A stretch of DNA of 64,000 nt from Ottelia alismoides (Eukaryota; Streptophyta; Magnoliopsida; Alismatales; Hydrocharitaceae): positions 4,958,501-5,022,500 of the forward strand of contig JAZKJV010011400.1 of the NCBI GenBank assembly GCA_037367405.1, given 5' to 3'. Position 1 is the first letter of the stretch; every line of letters starts with the position of its first letter. Made by a program: the position numbers and the translations under genes. This document shows, piece after piece, positions 1-9,120 of this stretch. The notes below the pieces were generated by a model. The model made no database searches, was not told where the DNA came from, and saw only the letters and a list, made by a program, of their open reading frames with translations.

Positions 1-2
1 TG

Positions 3-1226
3 GGTGCCACGCGCGAACCGCTGGTTCGGGCAGTTGCCCTGTTGTCGGCTGGCCAGGATAGTCCCGAACTGTTGGCTGAATCGTTAGAACCGCGTGTCGC
101 TGGTGAGCTGTTACGTTTAGTCGTGCCTGCCTGGAGCAGCGAACTGCGCAGTGGCGATAAACAAGCGGCCGATGGTCGCTTGCGCAGCCAATTGACGAAA
201 CTTGTGTCTGCACGCTTGGGCAGCGAAGGCGAGGCGTGTGTTGCCTGGTTGAATGCGTTGGTCAATCTGCCCAACCGCGCGCAAGCGGACAGCCTGACGC
301 AACTGCTGGATGATCGCAGCCGACAAGAACTGCTGGCCTTCATTCGCGGCCAGGTGCAACAGGCTGCGGCCAGTGACAGTCCTGGCCAACTGAACTGGTC
401 TTGTCTGTTGCCAACTGCGGAAGTGGTCGAACTGGCTCAGCAAATGGTTGATCCCACGCGAGCCGAGGCACAGCAATTGGCAGTGATCGAAGCTCTGCTG
501 TGGAACGACGCGCAGCAAGCCATCGAACTGGTCGTACCTCAAATGTCGCGCATGACACCTGAATTGAAACGCCAGGTCTTGGTGGCAGTCATGCGCTACT
601 CGCAAGTGTTGTCACAAGTGGCCGATGCGATTCAGGCCAAGAAGATCAGCCGAGCTGAGATCGCGCCCGATGTTCGCCAACAACTCTTCTCGTTACCAAA
701 CAAGGAGCTGGCGGAACGATTCAAAGGCTTGTTAACAGCCGCTTCTGCCGACCGCGCGCAGGTTATCGACAAGTATCGCGTTCATTTGGATACGATAAAT
801 CAATGGAGCGATGACGATTTAGCAGCGGGTCGCCAGACGTTTCAAAAGGTCTGTGCACAGTGTCATCGTTTGCAAGATGCGGGTAACGATGTGGGACCGC
901 CGCTGAAGCAGCTAGCTGACAAGAGTCCTCAGCAATTGCTCGAGATCATCCTCGATCCCAATCGCGAAGTCGATCCAAAGTACCTCGGCTATACGGTGCT
1001 GATGAGCGACTCACGCGTGCTGACGGGAATTGTGCGCGAAGCCACCGCTGGGCAAATCGTGCTGGCCGAAACCGGTGGCAAGCTGCACACGATTCCACGC
1101 TCGGAGCTGGCCGAATTAAAATCGACCGGCCTGTCGCTGATGCCTAACGGTCTGGAAGAACAAATCACTGCCCAGCAAATGGCGCAGTTGATCGGCTATC
1201 TCAAACATGCCGGCAGTGCCAGGTAG
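3..1226 (+). CDS. PVC-type CxxCH heme-binding protein, 5' truncated
   Basis: The reading frame is open to the left edge, so the start lies outside the window. The visible 407 residues begin with a helical, HEAT-like region (the first visible residues read as a repeat helix). The C-terminal part holds a cytochrome c motif, CAQCH, near base 852. It is followed by the pattern of the planctomycete putative heme-binding domain (TIGR02603): GPPL, a PNREVDPKY-like segment, a small beta-rich part with GIVREATAGQIVLAE, SLMP and a final helix ending QLIGYL. Such proteins are usually exported, membrane-bound dehydrogenase/cytochrome proteins thought to pass electrons from sugar or alcohol oxidation. Substrate cannot be read here. 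The next gene on the same strand, 460 bp downstream, is a DUF1080 protein, a common companion. The family call is firm; the role is inferred. Confidence 0.85.
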   Translation, partial: GATREPLVRAVALLSAGQDSPELLAESLEPRVAGELLRLVVPAWSSELRSGDKQAADGRLRSQLTKLVSARLGSEGEACVAWLNALVNLPNRAQADSLTQLLDDRSRQELLAFIRGQVQQAAASDSPGQLNWSCLLPTAEVVELAQQMVDPTRAEAQQLAVIEALLWNDAQQAIELVVPQMSRMTPELKRQVLVAVMRYSQVLSQVADAIQAKKISRAEIAPDVRQQLFSLPNKELAERFKGLLTAASADRAQVIDKYRVHLDTINQWSDDDLAAGRQTFQKVCAQCHRLQDAGNDVGPPLKQLADKSPQQLLEIILDPNREVDPKYLGYTVLMSDSRVLTGIVREATAGQIVLAETGGKLHTIPRSELAELKSTGLSLMPNGLEEQITAQQMAQLIGYLKHAGSAR

Positions 1227-1277
1227 AATTGAGAAAGGTAGCCAACGCCTGCTAGTTTTTGACATCGCGCGTTTTTG

Positions 1278-1516
1278 TGTCACCTCTCCCAAGCGCAGGA
1301 ACGCTGGGAGGGCGAGGCTCCGGCCGAGCTTTCGGTTTGTATCACCAACCAAAGATTCATTGGTGTTAGCGGCCTGGCATAATTGGCCTGCGGAAGTTCG
1401 TCTGCGCTTCGACCATGATTCAAAACTCAAATTCCAGTGGGACTGCATTGGCGCTCCGGGCCCAAGGCTCGGGTGGAACCTCGCCCTCCCATGCCGTGAC
1501 CGCTGGGGAGGTGACA
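1278..1516. repeat. Inverted-repeat element of about 239 bp (MITE-like)
   Basis: This lies in the 459-bp gap between the heme protein and the DUF1080 gene. TGTCACCTC at 1278-1286 is complementary to GAGGTGACA at 1508-1516. Further in, 1306-1329 pairs with 1467-1490 in 21 of 24 positions, and the bases between the two blocks also partly pair. The element has no convincing gene; the open frame across it has no ribosome binding site and runs out of the preceding gene. The arm contains GGGAGGGCGAGG, which looks like a repeated planctomycete hairpin unit. At 1609-1626 there is also a partial copy of the GTAGCCACCG hairpin family in reverse. Confidence 0.6.
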
Positions 1517-1685
1517 TGCGCGCTCCAAGCCTATCCAAGGAAACGACTTCAAAGCTGGACGACCTCGGCGCCCGGAGAGGTCACGTTCAAAAAGTCGCTA
1601 CATCAAAACTTGGCAGCGGTGGCTACGAATACTGGCCCCGTTCAAAACAACATCTCGCCCACTTAACTGATTAAGGGAGTCTTCC

Positions 1686-2813
1686 ATGATTCGCGCGCTG
1701 GCCTGTAGTTTCATTTACGTTGCGCTATCCTTGAGCCTGGCCTCGCCTGGCTGGGCGCAAGAGGCTCGCCCACTCTTTAATGGTCGCGACCTCTCGGGCT
1801 GGGTGTTGGTCAACACACCGCCACAGACGTGGAAGGTGGTCGACGGGATGCTGGTCTGCAGCGGCAAGCCGATTGGTGAACTACGCACCGAACGCATGTA
1901 TCAAAACTTCGAACTCGAAGTCGAGTGGCGGCACATGGTACCCGGTGGTAACGCGGGCATCTTCGTATGGGCCGATGACATCACCGCGCCCGGTGTGCCG
2001 TTTCATCGCGGCATTGAGGTGCAAGTGCTGGAACATGCCTATGGCAACACACAGAGCTACACCACTCACGGAGATATCTTTCCTATCCACGGCGCGCGCA
2101 TGGTACCGGAAAATGGACGCGGTGGCAGTCGAGCCTTTCCCACCGAAGAACGGTCCAAGCCCAGCCCGCAATGGAACCACTACAAGATCGTCTGCCAGGA
2201 CGGCCAGATCTCGCTGGCTGTGAACGGTAAGGTCGTTACGCGCGGTCGCGAGTCGACACCTCGCAAAGGTTACATCTGCCTTGAGTCCGAAGGAGGTGTC
2301 GTCCATTATCGAAACTTGTTGTTAAAGGAGTTGCCCGATACGCCCATCGATCCTGCCCATGTGGCGATCGCTAATCGCGGGTATCGCTCGATCTATACCG
2401 GGCTCGATCTGTCCGGATGGACTGTTCCGCCGGCCGGTGAATCGGCTTGGCATCCCGATGACTGGACCTTGCGATTCGATGGCAGCGTAACGGCCAACCA
2501 GGCGCGACTTGAACATACTCTCGACCAGCCTTGCCAAGGGATGGTGATCGACTTTCTCTTTAGCGACAAGAGTCACTCGTTAACCATTCAACTGGCTAAT
2601 GACGAGTCGCTGGTACTGACGCCCGATGGCCAATCCAAGTACGCCCAGGCGCTCAAGCCAGCAGGCCAGTGGAATCGCGCCGAGCTGAAATTGGATAGCC
2701 AACAATTGATTCTCAATGAGCAACCATTCCCAGTGACGCTTTCCGCCAAGTCCAACCGACTGGCGATCCTTCCTGATGGCGCAGTGGACCTGGCGAATCT
2801 ATATGTGCGCTGA
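1686..2813 (+). CDS. DUF1080 (3-keto-disaccharide hydrolase domain) exported protein
   Basis: A 375-residue protein with a clear signal peptide (cleavage near GWA|QEA). GGGAG lies 6 nt before the ATG. Residues 27-215 match DUF1080: LFNGRDLSGW at the start, W-K-V-V-D-G-M-L, a 'NFELEVEWR' strand, GGNAGIFV, a GIEVQVLEH strand, WNHYKIVC and the closing HYRNLLLKEL. This concanavalin-like beta sandwich is described as a 3-keto-glycoside hydrolase or a carbohydrate-binding module in Planctomycetes and Bacteroidetes. The C-terminal 150 residues form a second, weaker beta-rich segment starting YTGLDLSGW, which may be a degenerate second copy of the same fold. It likely acts in the periplasm on sugars. 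The upstream heme protein may be a redox partner; this is inference from proximity. Confidence 0.85.
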   Translation: MIRALACSFIYVALSLSLASPGWAQEARPLFNGRDLSGWVLVNTPPQTWKVVDGMLVCSGKPIGELRTERMYQNFELEVEWRHMVPGGNAGIFVWADDITAPGVPFHRGIEVQVLEHAYGNTQSYTTHGDIFPIHGARMVPENGRGGSRAFPTEERSKPSPQWNHYKIVCQDGQISLAVNGKVVTRGRESTPRKGYICLESEGGVVHYRNLLLKELPDTPIDPAHVAIANRGYRSIYTGLDLSGWTVPPAGESAWHPDDWTLRFDGSVTANQARLEHTLDQPCQGMVIDFLFSDKSHSLTIQLANDESLVLTPDGQSKYAQALKPAGQWNRAELKLDSQQLILNEQPFPVTLSAKSNRLAILPDGAVDLANLYVR

Positions 2814-3142
2814 AGCCAGATTGGACAGTGCCAACCGGAACGCTGGGCAATTTCGTTGCCAGCAGTATTCGTAGCCACCACTGCCTTCGTAGCCACCACT
2901 GCCAAGTGGTGGAAAGGTGGTGGAAAGGTGGTGGAAAGTTGTTGAAAAACGCTAACATTCGCCTCCACCGTCTGGCAGGCGGTGGTTACTGAGCTTGCGA
3001 AGCGACGCTGTTCAATAAGCCGCAATTAGACGCGAGCCCACGGCCTGGCGATGGGGGCAGCGTCTGGGGACAGGCGCTCTACTGGTCAGTAGATACAATA
3101 AAGGTCATCCCACCATTGCTTCACCCTGCCCATGCTGGACCT
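2814..3142. repeat. Gap with REP-like hairpins (2871-2989 and 3059-3082)
   Basis: No gene is visible in this 329-bp gap. From 2871 there are two GTAGCCACCACTGCC units; the second forms a perfect hairpin of CCACCACT and AGTGGTGG around a GCCA loop. Three copies of a GGTGGTGGAAA-like unit follow, and then a reverse copy ending GGTGGTTAC at 2989. A second type of hairpin in reverse orientation occupies 3059-3082 and ends GCGCTCTAC. Both hairpin types recur elsewhere in the window. Confidence 0.75.
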
Positions 3143-6100
3143 ATGCAACGCTGCATCCTGATTGCGATCTTGTGCTTAAGCTGCCTGATGGCCGACCGTG
3201 GTCATGGGGACGAGGGGCAGTTGCAGTTCTTTCGCGAACAAGTGCTGCCGATCTGGCAGCAGCACTGTTACGCATGTCACTCGCATGATGCAGGCAAGAT
3301 GGAAGGCGGCCTGGCCCTGGACTATCGGTCGGGTTGGGAAAAGGGCGGTGATCGCGGGCCGGCGGTGTTGCCAGGTAATCCGGCGCAGAGCCTGTTGTAC
3401 CGAGCAGTGCTGGGCGAAGAAGCCGATCTAAAGATGCCGCCGGATGAATCGCTCTCGCCCGAGCAACTGGCTGCCTTGCGCCGGTGGATCGAAGCCGGCG
3501 CCCATGATGATCGCGTGACCGAACCACCGGTCAATCAAGCGACGCTGTGGTCGCTCCAGCCGCTGAAGGACCCGGACGTACCGAGCATGAAGGATCAGCC
3601 TGAGCTGCTGAATCCTATCGACGCGTTTCTGCTTGGCGCGATCGAGCCGGCCCAGTGGCAAGCGGCCTTGGCCGATCGCCGGACCGTCATTCGCCGGCTG
3701 TATGTCGATCTGTTGGGATACTTGCCCAGCTATGATGACGTCGCTGAGTTTCAAGCTGACCAGCGCGTGGATGCGTATGAACGACTGGTGGATCGTTTGT
3801 TGGCCAGTCCCGCGTACGGCGAGCGTTGGGCGCGGCATTGGTTGGATACGATTCACTTTGCGGAATCGCATGGCTTTGAACACGATGTGGCTCGTCCCAA
3901 TGCGTGGACCTATCGCGATTATGTGATTGAACAACTCAATATAGACCTGCCCTGGTCGCAGTTCATTCGCCAGCAATTGGCGACGGATTTCTTTTATCCT
4001 GATCAACCGCAATGGACTGCCGCGCTGGGCTTTCTGGGCGCTGGCACATTCGACATTAGTTCATTAACGACAGCTCCAATGAACTTTGCGTATCTGGATC
4101 GCGACGACATGGTCACGCAAACCATTGGGGCGTTTGCCAGTTTGACGGTGCAATGCGCTCGTTGCCATGCGCACAAGTTTGATCCCATATCGCAAGATGA
4201 TTACTTTGCACTGCAAGCCGTCTTTGCAGGTATCGTCAAAGGCGATGTGGCTTATGACTCCTCAGTTCGCGTAGCTGCCAATCGCCGAGTCTGGACCGAT
4301 TTATTACAAGCGACCAAAGTCAAGAATGCGGAGGTGTTGTTGGATCGGCGATGGTCAGGCAATGTTCGCACGTGGGAAAAGTCGCTGCAGCGCGATGTGA
4401 CGCTCTGGTTCGACGCTCAGCCGATCAACGTACAAGCAACTTCCGATGCCCAGTGGAAAACGCTGGAGGATATGTCACTGCTGTTGCAGTCGCCTTACCC
4501 CGAAGTCACCACCACGACAGTGGACATCAAAGTTGGCAACGTAGCAGATCGTCTGACGGCGCTGCGGCTTGAAGTGTTGCCTGATGATTCGCTGCCGGCA
4601 CATGGACCAGGCGCCGCCGTCAACGGAAACTTGCATTTAAACGAAGTGCAATGCGCCGTGCTGGCCAGCGACGGTCAGTCGGCCGAGAGTGGTGCCAGTC
4701 GGCCGCTGGCCATCGCACGAGCAGGTGCGGATTTTCAGCAGAGCGGCTGGACAGCAGCGCATGCCATCGATAGCGATCCTAACACGGCTTGGGGTATTCA
4801 TCCAGAGGAAGGCAAACGCCACAGCCTGGTCTTGCAATTTGCCGAACCTTTGGCAATCCGAGGCGGTTGTACGTTGCGCGTGGTGTTGCAACAGCAGCAT
4901 GGCCGGTCGCATATCATCGGTCGCATGCGTTTGGCCGTTACGGATAACGAGGATCCCTTCAAAGCGGAACTGCCCGAAGCTGTTGTTAAAGCTCTGATCA
5001 AGCCGGCGGCGCTGCGCACTGGGCAAGACATGGTCGAGGTGGCCGCAGCCGCCTTAAGTAAATTGGCTGAAGAGGAACTGGCCAAGCTGCCCAAGCAGTC
5101 CATCGTGTATGCGGCCGGTACGAGCGTACCGGCGGGCAACGGAACAGCGGCCTTGACCAGAGAAAAGCCGCATACGATCCAAGTGCTCCTGCGTGGTGAT
5201 CTCGATAAACCGGCTCGCGAAATTGGACCAGGCGCCTTGTCGGCTGTGCCCAACTTGCCCTCGCGGTTTACGGAGCCAACCGGCAAGCATCCGGCGGCGT
5301 CGGGTGAAGCCTGGCGGCGCGGGGCGCTGGCGGACTGGTTAGCTGACTCGCAGAATCCTCTGACGTGGCGCAGTATTGCCAATCGCCTCTGGCATTATCA
5401 CTTTGGTAACGGACTGTGCGATACGCCCAACGACTTGGGGCACATGGGTGGCAAGGTCGCGCGACCAGAACTGCTCGAATGGTTGGCCTGCCAGGTGCGC
5501 GAGCATCAATCGCTCAAGCAGTTGCATCGCTCGATAGTAATGAGTCAGGTTTATCAACTCTCGGTTGCTGGCGAACAGGGCAAGCGCGGTGTGCCCACCT
5601 CTGCCGTGCATCAGTTGCTGCAAGAACTGCGCGGTGGGGCTGTGCAGCGTTTGGATGCTGACTCGTTTCGAGATTCTGTTTTGCAGGCAGCCGGGGCATG
5701 GTCACTGCAGCGCGGCGGACCTGGTGTCCAGCAATTTTCTACCAGTCCTGGTCAGCAACTGACGCCGCAACTGGACTATCAGAACTTTGATTGGAATACG
5801 GAAGCGGGCAGTCGGCGTTCGATCTATCGCTTTGTCTGGCGAGGCATTGCCGATCCTTTCATGGAGACCATGGACTTTCCCGATTTGGGATTGCTGGCAC
5901 CCAAACGCACTGAATCGCTTTCGGCGTTGCAGGCTTTGGCTACTTACAACCACCCCTTCGTATTGACAGGCGCGCGGCGTCTGGCCCAGCGCGTAGAGCA
6001 TGAAACGGCTCGCATTCAGCCCACGTCGGTTGATTGGCAGGCCACGACAGACCAGCCAGCCATTAGCGGACAAGTGGTGATCATGTTTCGGCATGTTCAC

Positions 6101-6217
6101 CAGCGGTCGCCGACAGAGGAAGAATTGTCGACTTGCGTGGAACTGGTCCGCGGCCGCGGCCTGGCTGCTTTGGCGCGCGTACTGCTGAATTCCAATGAGT
6201 TTCTCTATCTTGACTGA
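3143..6217 (+). CDS. PSCyt1 / DUF1549 / DUF1553 cytochrome-type protein
   Basis: The ATG at 3143 is preferred over the in-frame TTG at 3116 because it gives a clean signal peptide; the product is 1024 residues. Near residues 42-46 is CYACH, the heme motif of the Planctomycete cytochrome C domain (PSCyt1), ending in MPP and a 'RWIEAGA' helix. A DUF1549 domain follows (about 155-370: NPIDAFLL, RRLYVDLLGYLPS, RWARHWLDTIHFAESHG), with a second motif CARCH near residue 339. Residues about 460-650 form a beta-rich discoidin-like insertion (DSDPNTAWGIHPEEG). The C-terminal DUF1553 domain (about 720-1024) contains NRLWHYHFGNGL and ends NSNEFLYLD. Unlike the other three such genes here it has no DUF1501 partner next to it. 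The biochemical role of the family is not established. Confidence 0.88.
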   Translation: MQRCILIAILCLSCLMADRGHGDEGQLQFFREQVLPIWQQHCYACHSHDAGKMEGGLALDYRSGWEKGGDRGPAVLPGNPAQSLLYRAVLGEEADLKMPPDESLSPEQLAALRRWIEAGAHDDRVTEPPVNQATLWSLQPLKDPDVPSMKDQPELLNPIDAFLLGAIEPAQWQAALADRRTVIRRLYVDLLGYLPSYDDVAEFQADQRVDAYERLVDRLLASPAYGERWARHWLDTIHFAESHGFEHDVARPNAWTYRDYVIEQLNIDLPWSQFIRQQLATDFFYPDQPQWTAALGFLGAGTFDISSLTTAPMNFAYLDRDDMVTQTIGAFASLTVQCARCHAHKFDPISQDDYFALQAVFAGIVKGDVAYDSSVRVAANRRVWTDLLQATKVKNAEVLLDRRWSGNVRTWEKSLQRDVTLWFDAQPINVQATSDAQWKTLEDMSLLLQSPYPEVTTTTVDIKVGNVADRLTALRLEVLPDDSLPAHGPGAAVNGNLHLNEVQCAVLASDGQSAESGASRPLAIARAGADFQQSGWTAAHAIDSDPNTAWGIHPEEGKRHSLVLQFAEPLAIRGGCTLRVVLQQQHGRSHIIGRMRLAVTDNEDPFKAELPEAVVKALIKPAALRTGQDMVEVAAAALSKLAEEELAKLPKQSIVYAAGTSVPAGNGTAALTREKPHTIQVLLRGDLDKPAREIGPGALSAVPNLPSRFTEPTGKHPAASGEAWRRGALADWLADSQNPLTWRSIANRLWHYHFGNGLCDTPNDLGHMGGKVARPELLEWLACQVREHQSLKQLHRSIVMSQVYQLSVAGEQGKRGVPTSAVHQLLQELRGGAVQRLDADSFRDSVLQAAGAWSLQRGGPGVQQFSTSPGQQLTPQLDYQNFDWNTEAGSRRSIYRFVWRGIADPFMETMDFPDLGLLAPKRTESLSALQALATYNHPFVLTGARRLAQRVEHETARIQPTSVDWQATTDQPAISGQVVIMFRHVHQRSPTEEELSTCVELVRGRGLAALARVLLNSNEFLYLD

Positions 6218-6327
6218 GCGCTAGAGGCAGCCGATTGGCCGATTGGCGGGCCTGCCAGGGGCGATTTTGGGCTGCTGCGCGGGCGGCGGGTGGTAACTTG
6301 CCACCCGTCGTCGGACAGGTACAAATT

Positions 6328-6336
6328 TGCTACAAT
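6328..6336 (+). promoter_or_regulatory. Candidate extended -10 promoter for gyrB
   Basis: TGCTACAAT matches the extended -10 form (TG-N-TAnAAT) and lies 57 nt before the chosen gyrB ATG. No good -35 hexamer is visible 16-18 nt upstream, as is usual for extended -10 promoters. The call rests on sequence resemblance alone. Confidence 0.35.
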
Positions 6337-6393
6337 GATGGGCCTACAAACGCCTCCAAAGCCTCCCTACCCCAAAGACAGAATCAAACTCGG

Positions 6394-8964
6394 ATGAGTG
6401 CTGAAAAACCGTCAGAAATGCCCCCAGATGACAGTCAAAATGCGTCGTCGGACGACGCGCGGGAAATGTCTTTGGATCGCTCCGACTACTCGCCTGAAGA
6501 CCTGAAACACCTCAGCGATTTGGAGCACGTGCGGGCTCGGCCTGCCATGTACATTGGCGACACGGACATCAAAGGGCTCCACCACCTGGTTTACGAAGTC
6601 GTCGACAACTCGATGGACGAGGCCATGGCGGGGCATGCCAAGTACGTGTCGGTCGTCGTCAACACCGATGGCTCGGTGACAGTCGAGGACGATGGACGCG
6701 GTATTCCGCCGGCCCGGCACGCACAACTCTCCGAGCAGTTCGGTCGCGAAATGAGCACGCTGGAAGGTGTGATGACCGTGCTCAAGTTCGGTGGCAAGTT
6801 CGAAAAGAAAGCTTATCAAACCTCCAGCGGTCTGCACGGCGTGGGTGTAACGGTCGTCAACTTTCTCTCGCAGTGGTGCGAAGTGGCCGTCGAGCGCGAT
6901 GGGTTCGTCTGGACACAAGCCTATGAGCGCGGGGTGGCTACCGGACCGGTGCAAAAGGGCGCGCCTTCGAAACGTCATGGCACGCGCACCGTATTCAAAC
7001 CCGACGCAGCGATTTTTCCGCAAACCAAGTTCAGCTACGACACACTCAACAAACGCATGCAGGAACTGGCGTTTCTAAACAGTGGTGTGCGGATTAAGTT
7101 CTTCGATCAACGCATCAATCAGGGTGACGAGTTCTATTACGAGCGCGGCATCGTCGAGTTCGTCGAGCATCTGAACCGGGCGAGCGTGGCGGTCCATCCC
7201 GATGTGATCATGATCGAAGGTACCGCCGCGGATACGCAAGGCGATAACGTTGGCTACAAGATCGCGCTGCAGTATTCCGAAGAGTACACCGAGAACTTGC
7301 AATCGTATGTTAACAACGTGCATACGATCGAAGGCGGTACCCACGTGTCCGGATTTCGTACCGCGCTGACACGCACGCTCAATAACTATGGCAAGAAAGA
7401 AAACCTGTTCAAAGATCTGGCACCGACCGGTGATGACTTCCGCGAAGGCTTGACCGCAGTCATCAGCGTGCGCGTACCGCATCCACAGTTCGGTGGTCAA
7501 ACCAAGACCAAGCTGGGCAACCCCGAGGTGGAAAGCATCATCAATACGGCCGTGGGTGATGCTCTACAAAAGTACTTTGAAGAGAATCCTCGCAACGCCC
7601 GCTTGATTCTGAAGAAGGCCATGCTGGCCGCGGAAGCTCGCGAGGCGGCGCGCAAAGCCAAGGACCTGCTGCGCAAACGCAAAGACGTTCTGGGCGGCGG
7701 TGGTTTGCCTGGCAAGCTACGCGACTGCATCAGCAGCAAGATGGAAGAATGCGAACTGTACCTGGTGGAAGGTGATTCGGCAGGTGGTAGCGCCGAAGGT
7801 GGGCGTTTCCGCGATTTCCAAGCCATCCTGCCACTGCGTGGTAAGATCATCAACGCTTACAAGAGTCGCGAAGATAAAGTGCTGGGCAACGAAGAAGTCC
7901 AAAGCATGATCCAGGCCATCGGCAGTGGTATCGGAGCCGATCAGGATATCGCCAAGCGTCGTTACAACAAGGTCATCATCATGACCGACGCCGACGTCGA
8001 CGGTTCGCACATCCGCACGCTGCTACTGTGCTTCTTCTATCGGCAGATGTATCAATTGGTTGCCGGCGGCCATGTCTACCTGGCCCAGCCTCCGCTGTTT
8101 CGCGTGCTCAAGGGCAAGAAGGATCGCTACTACGTTCAGAGCGAAGATGAGATGAAGACTCAGTTGCTTGAGAAGGGGCTGAGCGACAGTTGGCTGGAAA
8201 CCGAAGACCAGCGACGGATCGAAGGCGACAAGATGCGAGCCTTGTGCAAGACGCTGGCTGGTATGGAAGATGGCCTGATCGCCCTGGAACGTCGCGGCAT
8301 CAGCCTCAAAACGCACGCCGATCGTATGGAAGATGGGCGCATGCCGATCTTTCGCTTGTCAGTCGGAGCCGATACCCATTGGTTCACCACGCGCGAATCG
8401 CTGACGGAGTACTTGAGCTCCAACAAACTGGCGATCGATAGTCGTGGCGACGATCCCAAGACCAGCAGCGAAGCTGCGGCGGCAGGTAATGGCTCGGCCT
8501 CCGGTAACGGCGCGCCAGAAGCCCAAGAGACGGTCCACGTTCATCTGGATGAGCTTCACGAAGTCAAAACGATCAACTCGGGGTTAAAGGAGTTGGAGGG
8601 TCATGGTTTCACCGTTCGCGACCTCTTCCCGCAAGAGCGTACGGGAGCCACGGAGTCCAAGTTCCACTTGCATCGCGAAGAGACCAAGAAGGGCATCGAA
8701 GATTTGCGCGCCCTGCTGTCGGCAGTTCGCGAAGCTGGTGAAAAAGGTTTGCAGGTCACCCGGTTTAAAGGTCTGGGTGAAATGAACCCGGAAGAGTTGC
8801 GCGAGACCACGCTGGATAAGGCCAATCGTACCTTGGTTCAAGTCACGTTGACCGACGCAGCCACCGCTGATGAAATGTTCCGCGTACTGATGGGCGACAA
8901 GGTTGAACCACGCCGCGCGTTCATTGAAAAACATGCCCTGGATGTTCGCAATCTGGACGTGTAA
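6394..8964 (+). CDS. gyrB: DNA gyrase subunit B
   Basis: An 856-residue type IIA topoisomerase ATPase/TOPRIM subunit; with GyrA it introduces negative supercoils using ATP. The ATG at 6394 is chosen because homology begins soon after it (LEHVRARPAMYIGDTD) and a promoter-like -10 lies just upstream; the frame is open further 5' but has no support. The GHKL ATPase motifs are clear: EVVDNSMDEAMAG near residue 67, DDGRGIP near 98 and GLHGVGVTVVN near 145. TOPRIM has LVEGDSAGG (about 457) and MTDADVDGSH (about 530). FKGLGEMNPEEL (about 791) and the end ALDVRNLDV are typical of GyrB rather than ParE. Between TOPRIM and the C-terminus is an insertion of about 190 residues with an Ala/Gly/Ser/Asn linker near 687-712. 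No gyrA, dnaN or recF is adjacent. Confidence 0.97.
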   Translation: MSAEKPSEMPPDDSQNASSDDAREMSLDRSDYSPEDLKHLSDLEHVRARPAMYIGDTDIKGLHHLVYEVVDNSMDEAMAGHAKYVSVVVNTDGSVTVEDDGRGIPPARHAQLSEQFGREMSTLEGVMTVLKFGGKFEKKAYQTSSGLHGVGVTVVNFLSQWCEVAVERDGFVWTQAYERGVATGPVQKGAPSKRHGTRTVFKPDAAIFPQTKFSYDTLNKRMQELAFLNSGVRIKFFDQRINQGDEFYYERGIVEFVEHLNRASVAVHPDVIMIEGTAADTQGDNVGYKIALQYSEEYTENLQSYVNNVHTIEGGTHVSGFRTALTRTLNNYGKKENLFKDLAPTGDDFREGLTAVISVRVPHPQFGGQTKTKLGNPEVESIINTAVGDALQKYFEENPRNARLILKKAMLAAEAREAARKAKDLLRKRKDVLGGGGLPGKLRDCISSKMEECELYLVEGDSAGGSAEGGRFRDFQAILPLRGKIINAYKSREDKVLGNEEVQSMIQAIGSGIGADQDIAKRRYNKVIIMTDADVDGSHIRTLLLCFFYRQMYQLVAGGHVYLAQPPLFRVLKGKKDRYYVQSEDEMKTQLLEKGLSDSWLETEDQRRIEGDKMRALCKTLAGMEDGLIALERRGISLKTHADRMEDGRMPIFRLSVGADTHWFTTRESLTEYLSSNKLAIDSRGDDPKTSSEAAAAGNGSASGNGAPEAQETVHVHLDELHEVKTINSGLKELEGHGFTVRDLFPQERTGATESKFHLHREETKKGIEDLRALLSAVREAGEKGLQVTRFKGLGEMNPEELRETTLDKANRTLVQVTLTDAATADEMFRVLMGDKVEPRRAFIEKHALDVRNLDV

Positions 8965-9009
8965 CAGCGCAGTAGAGCGGCGTTCCCCAGCCGCGGCGCC
9001 GTAAGCTGG

Positions 9010-9076
9010 GTAGCCACCGCCTGCAGACGGTGGACGCGAAAGTTAACGCTTTCCACCGCTTGGCAGCGGTGGCTAC
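9010..9076. repeat. Paired REP-like hairpin (GTAGCCACCG family)
   Basis: Two head-to-head copies share an outer perfect inverted repeat: GTAGCCACCGC at the left end and GCGGTGGCTAC at the right end. The right copy has a perfect 8-bp stem (CCACCGCT with AGCGGTGG). They lie between gyrB and the convergent TPR gene, where they could act as an mRNA 3'-end structure for either gene. Confidence 0.75.
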
Positions 9077-9096
9077 GAAGATCGGTTCGTACTGCT

Positions 9097-9120
9097 AGCG
9101 TCTCGTGAGAGTCGCTTTAC
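9097..9120 (-). repeat. REP-like hairpin (GTAGAGCG family), overlapping a stop codon
   Basis: Read on the minus strand this is GTAA followed by AGCGACTC, loop TCAC and GAGACGCT, a one-mismatch member of the GTAGAGCG hairpin family. The TAA stop codon of the TPR gene (9117-9119) lies inside its GTAA end. A GCTAGC motif overlaps the other end. Confidence 0.6.

Noticed and set aside
1207..1674. A 155-codon open frame after the heme protein gene
   Set aside because: It begins inside the preceding gene, has no ribosome binding site, and runs through an inverted-repeat element.
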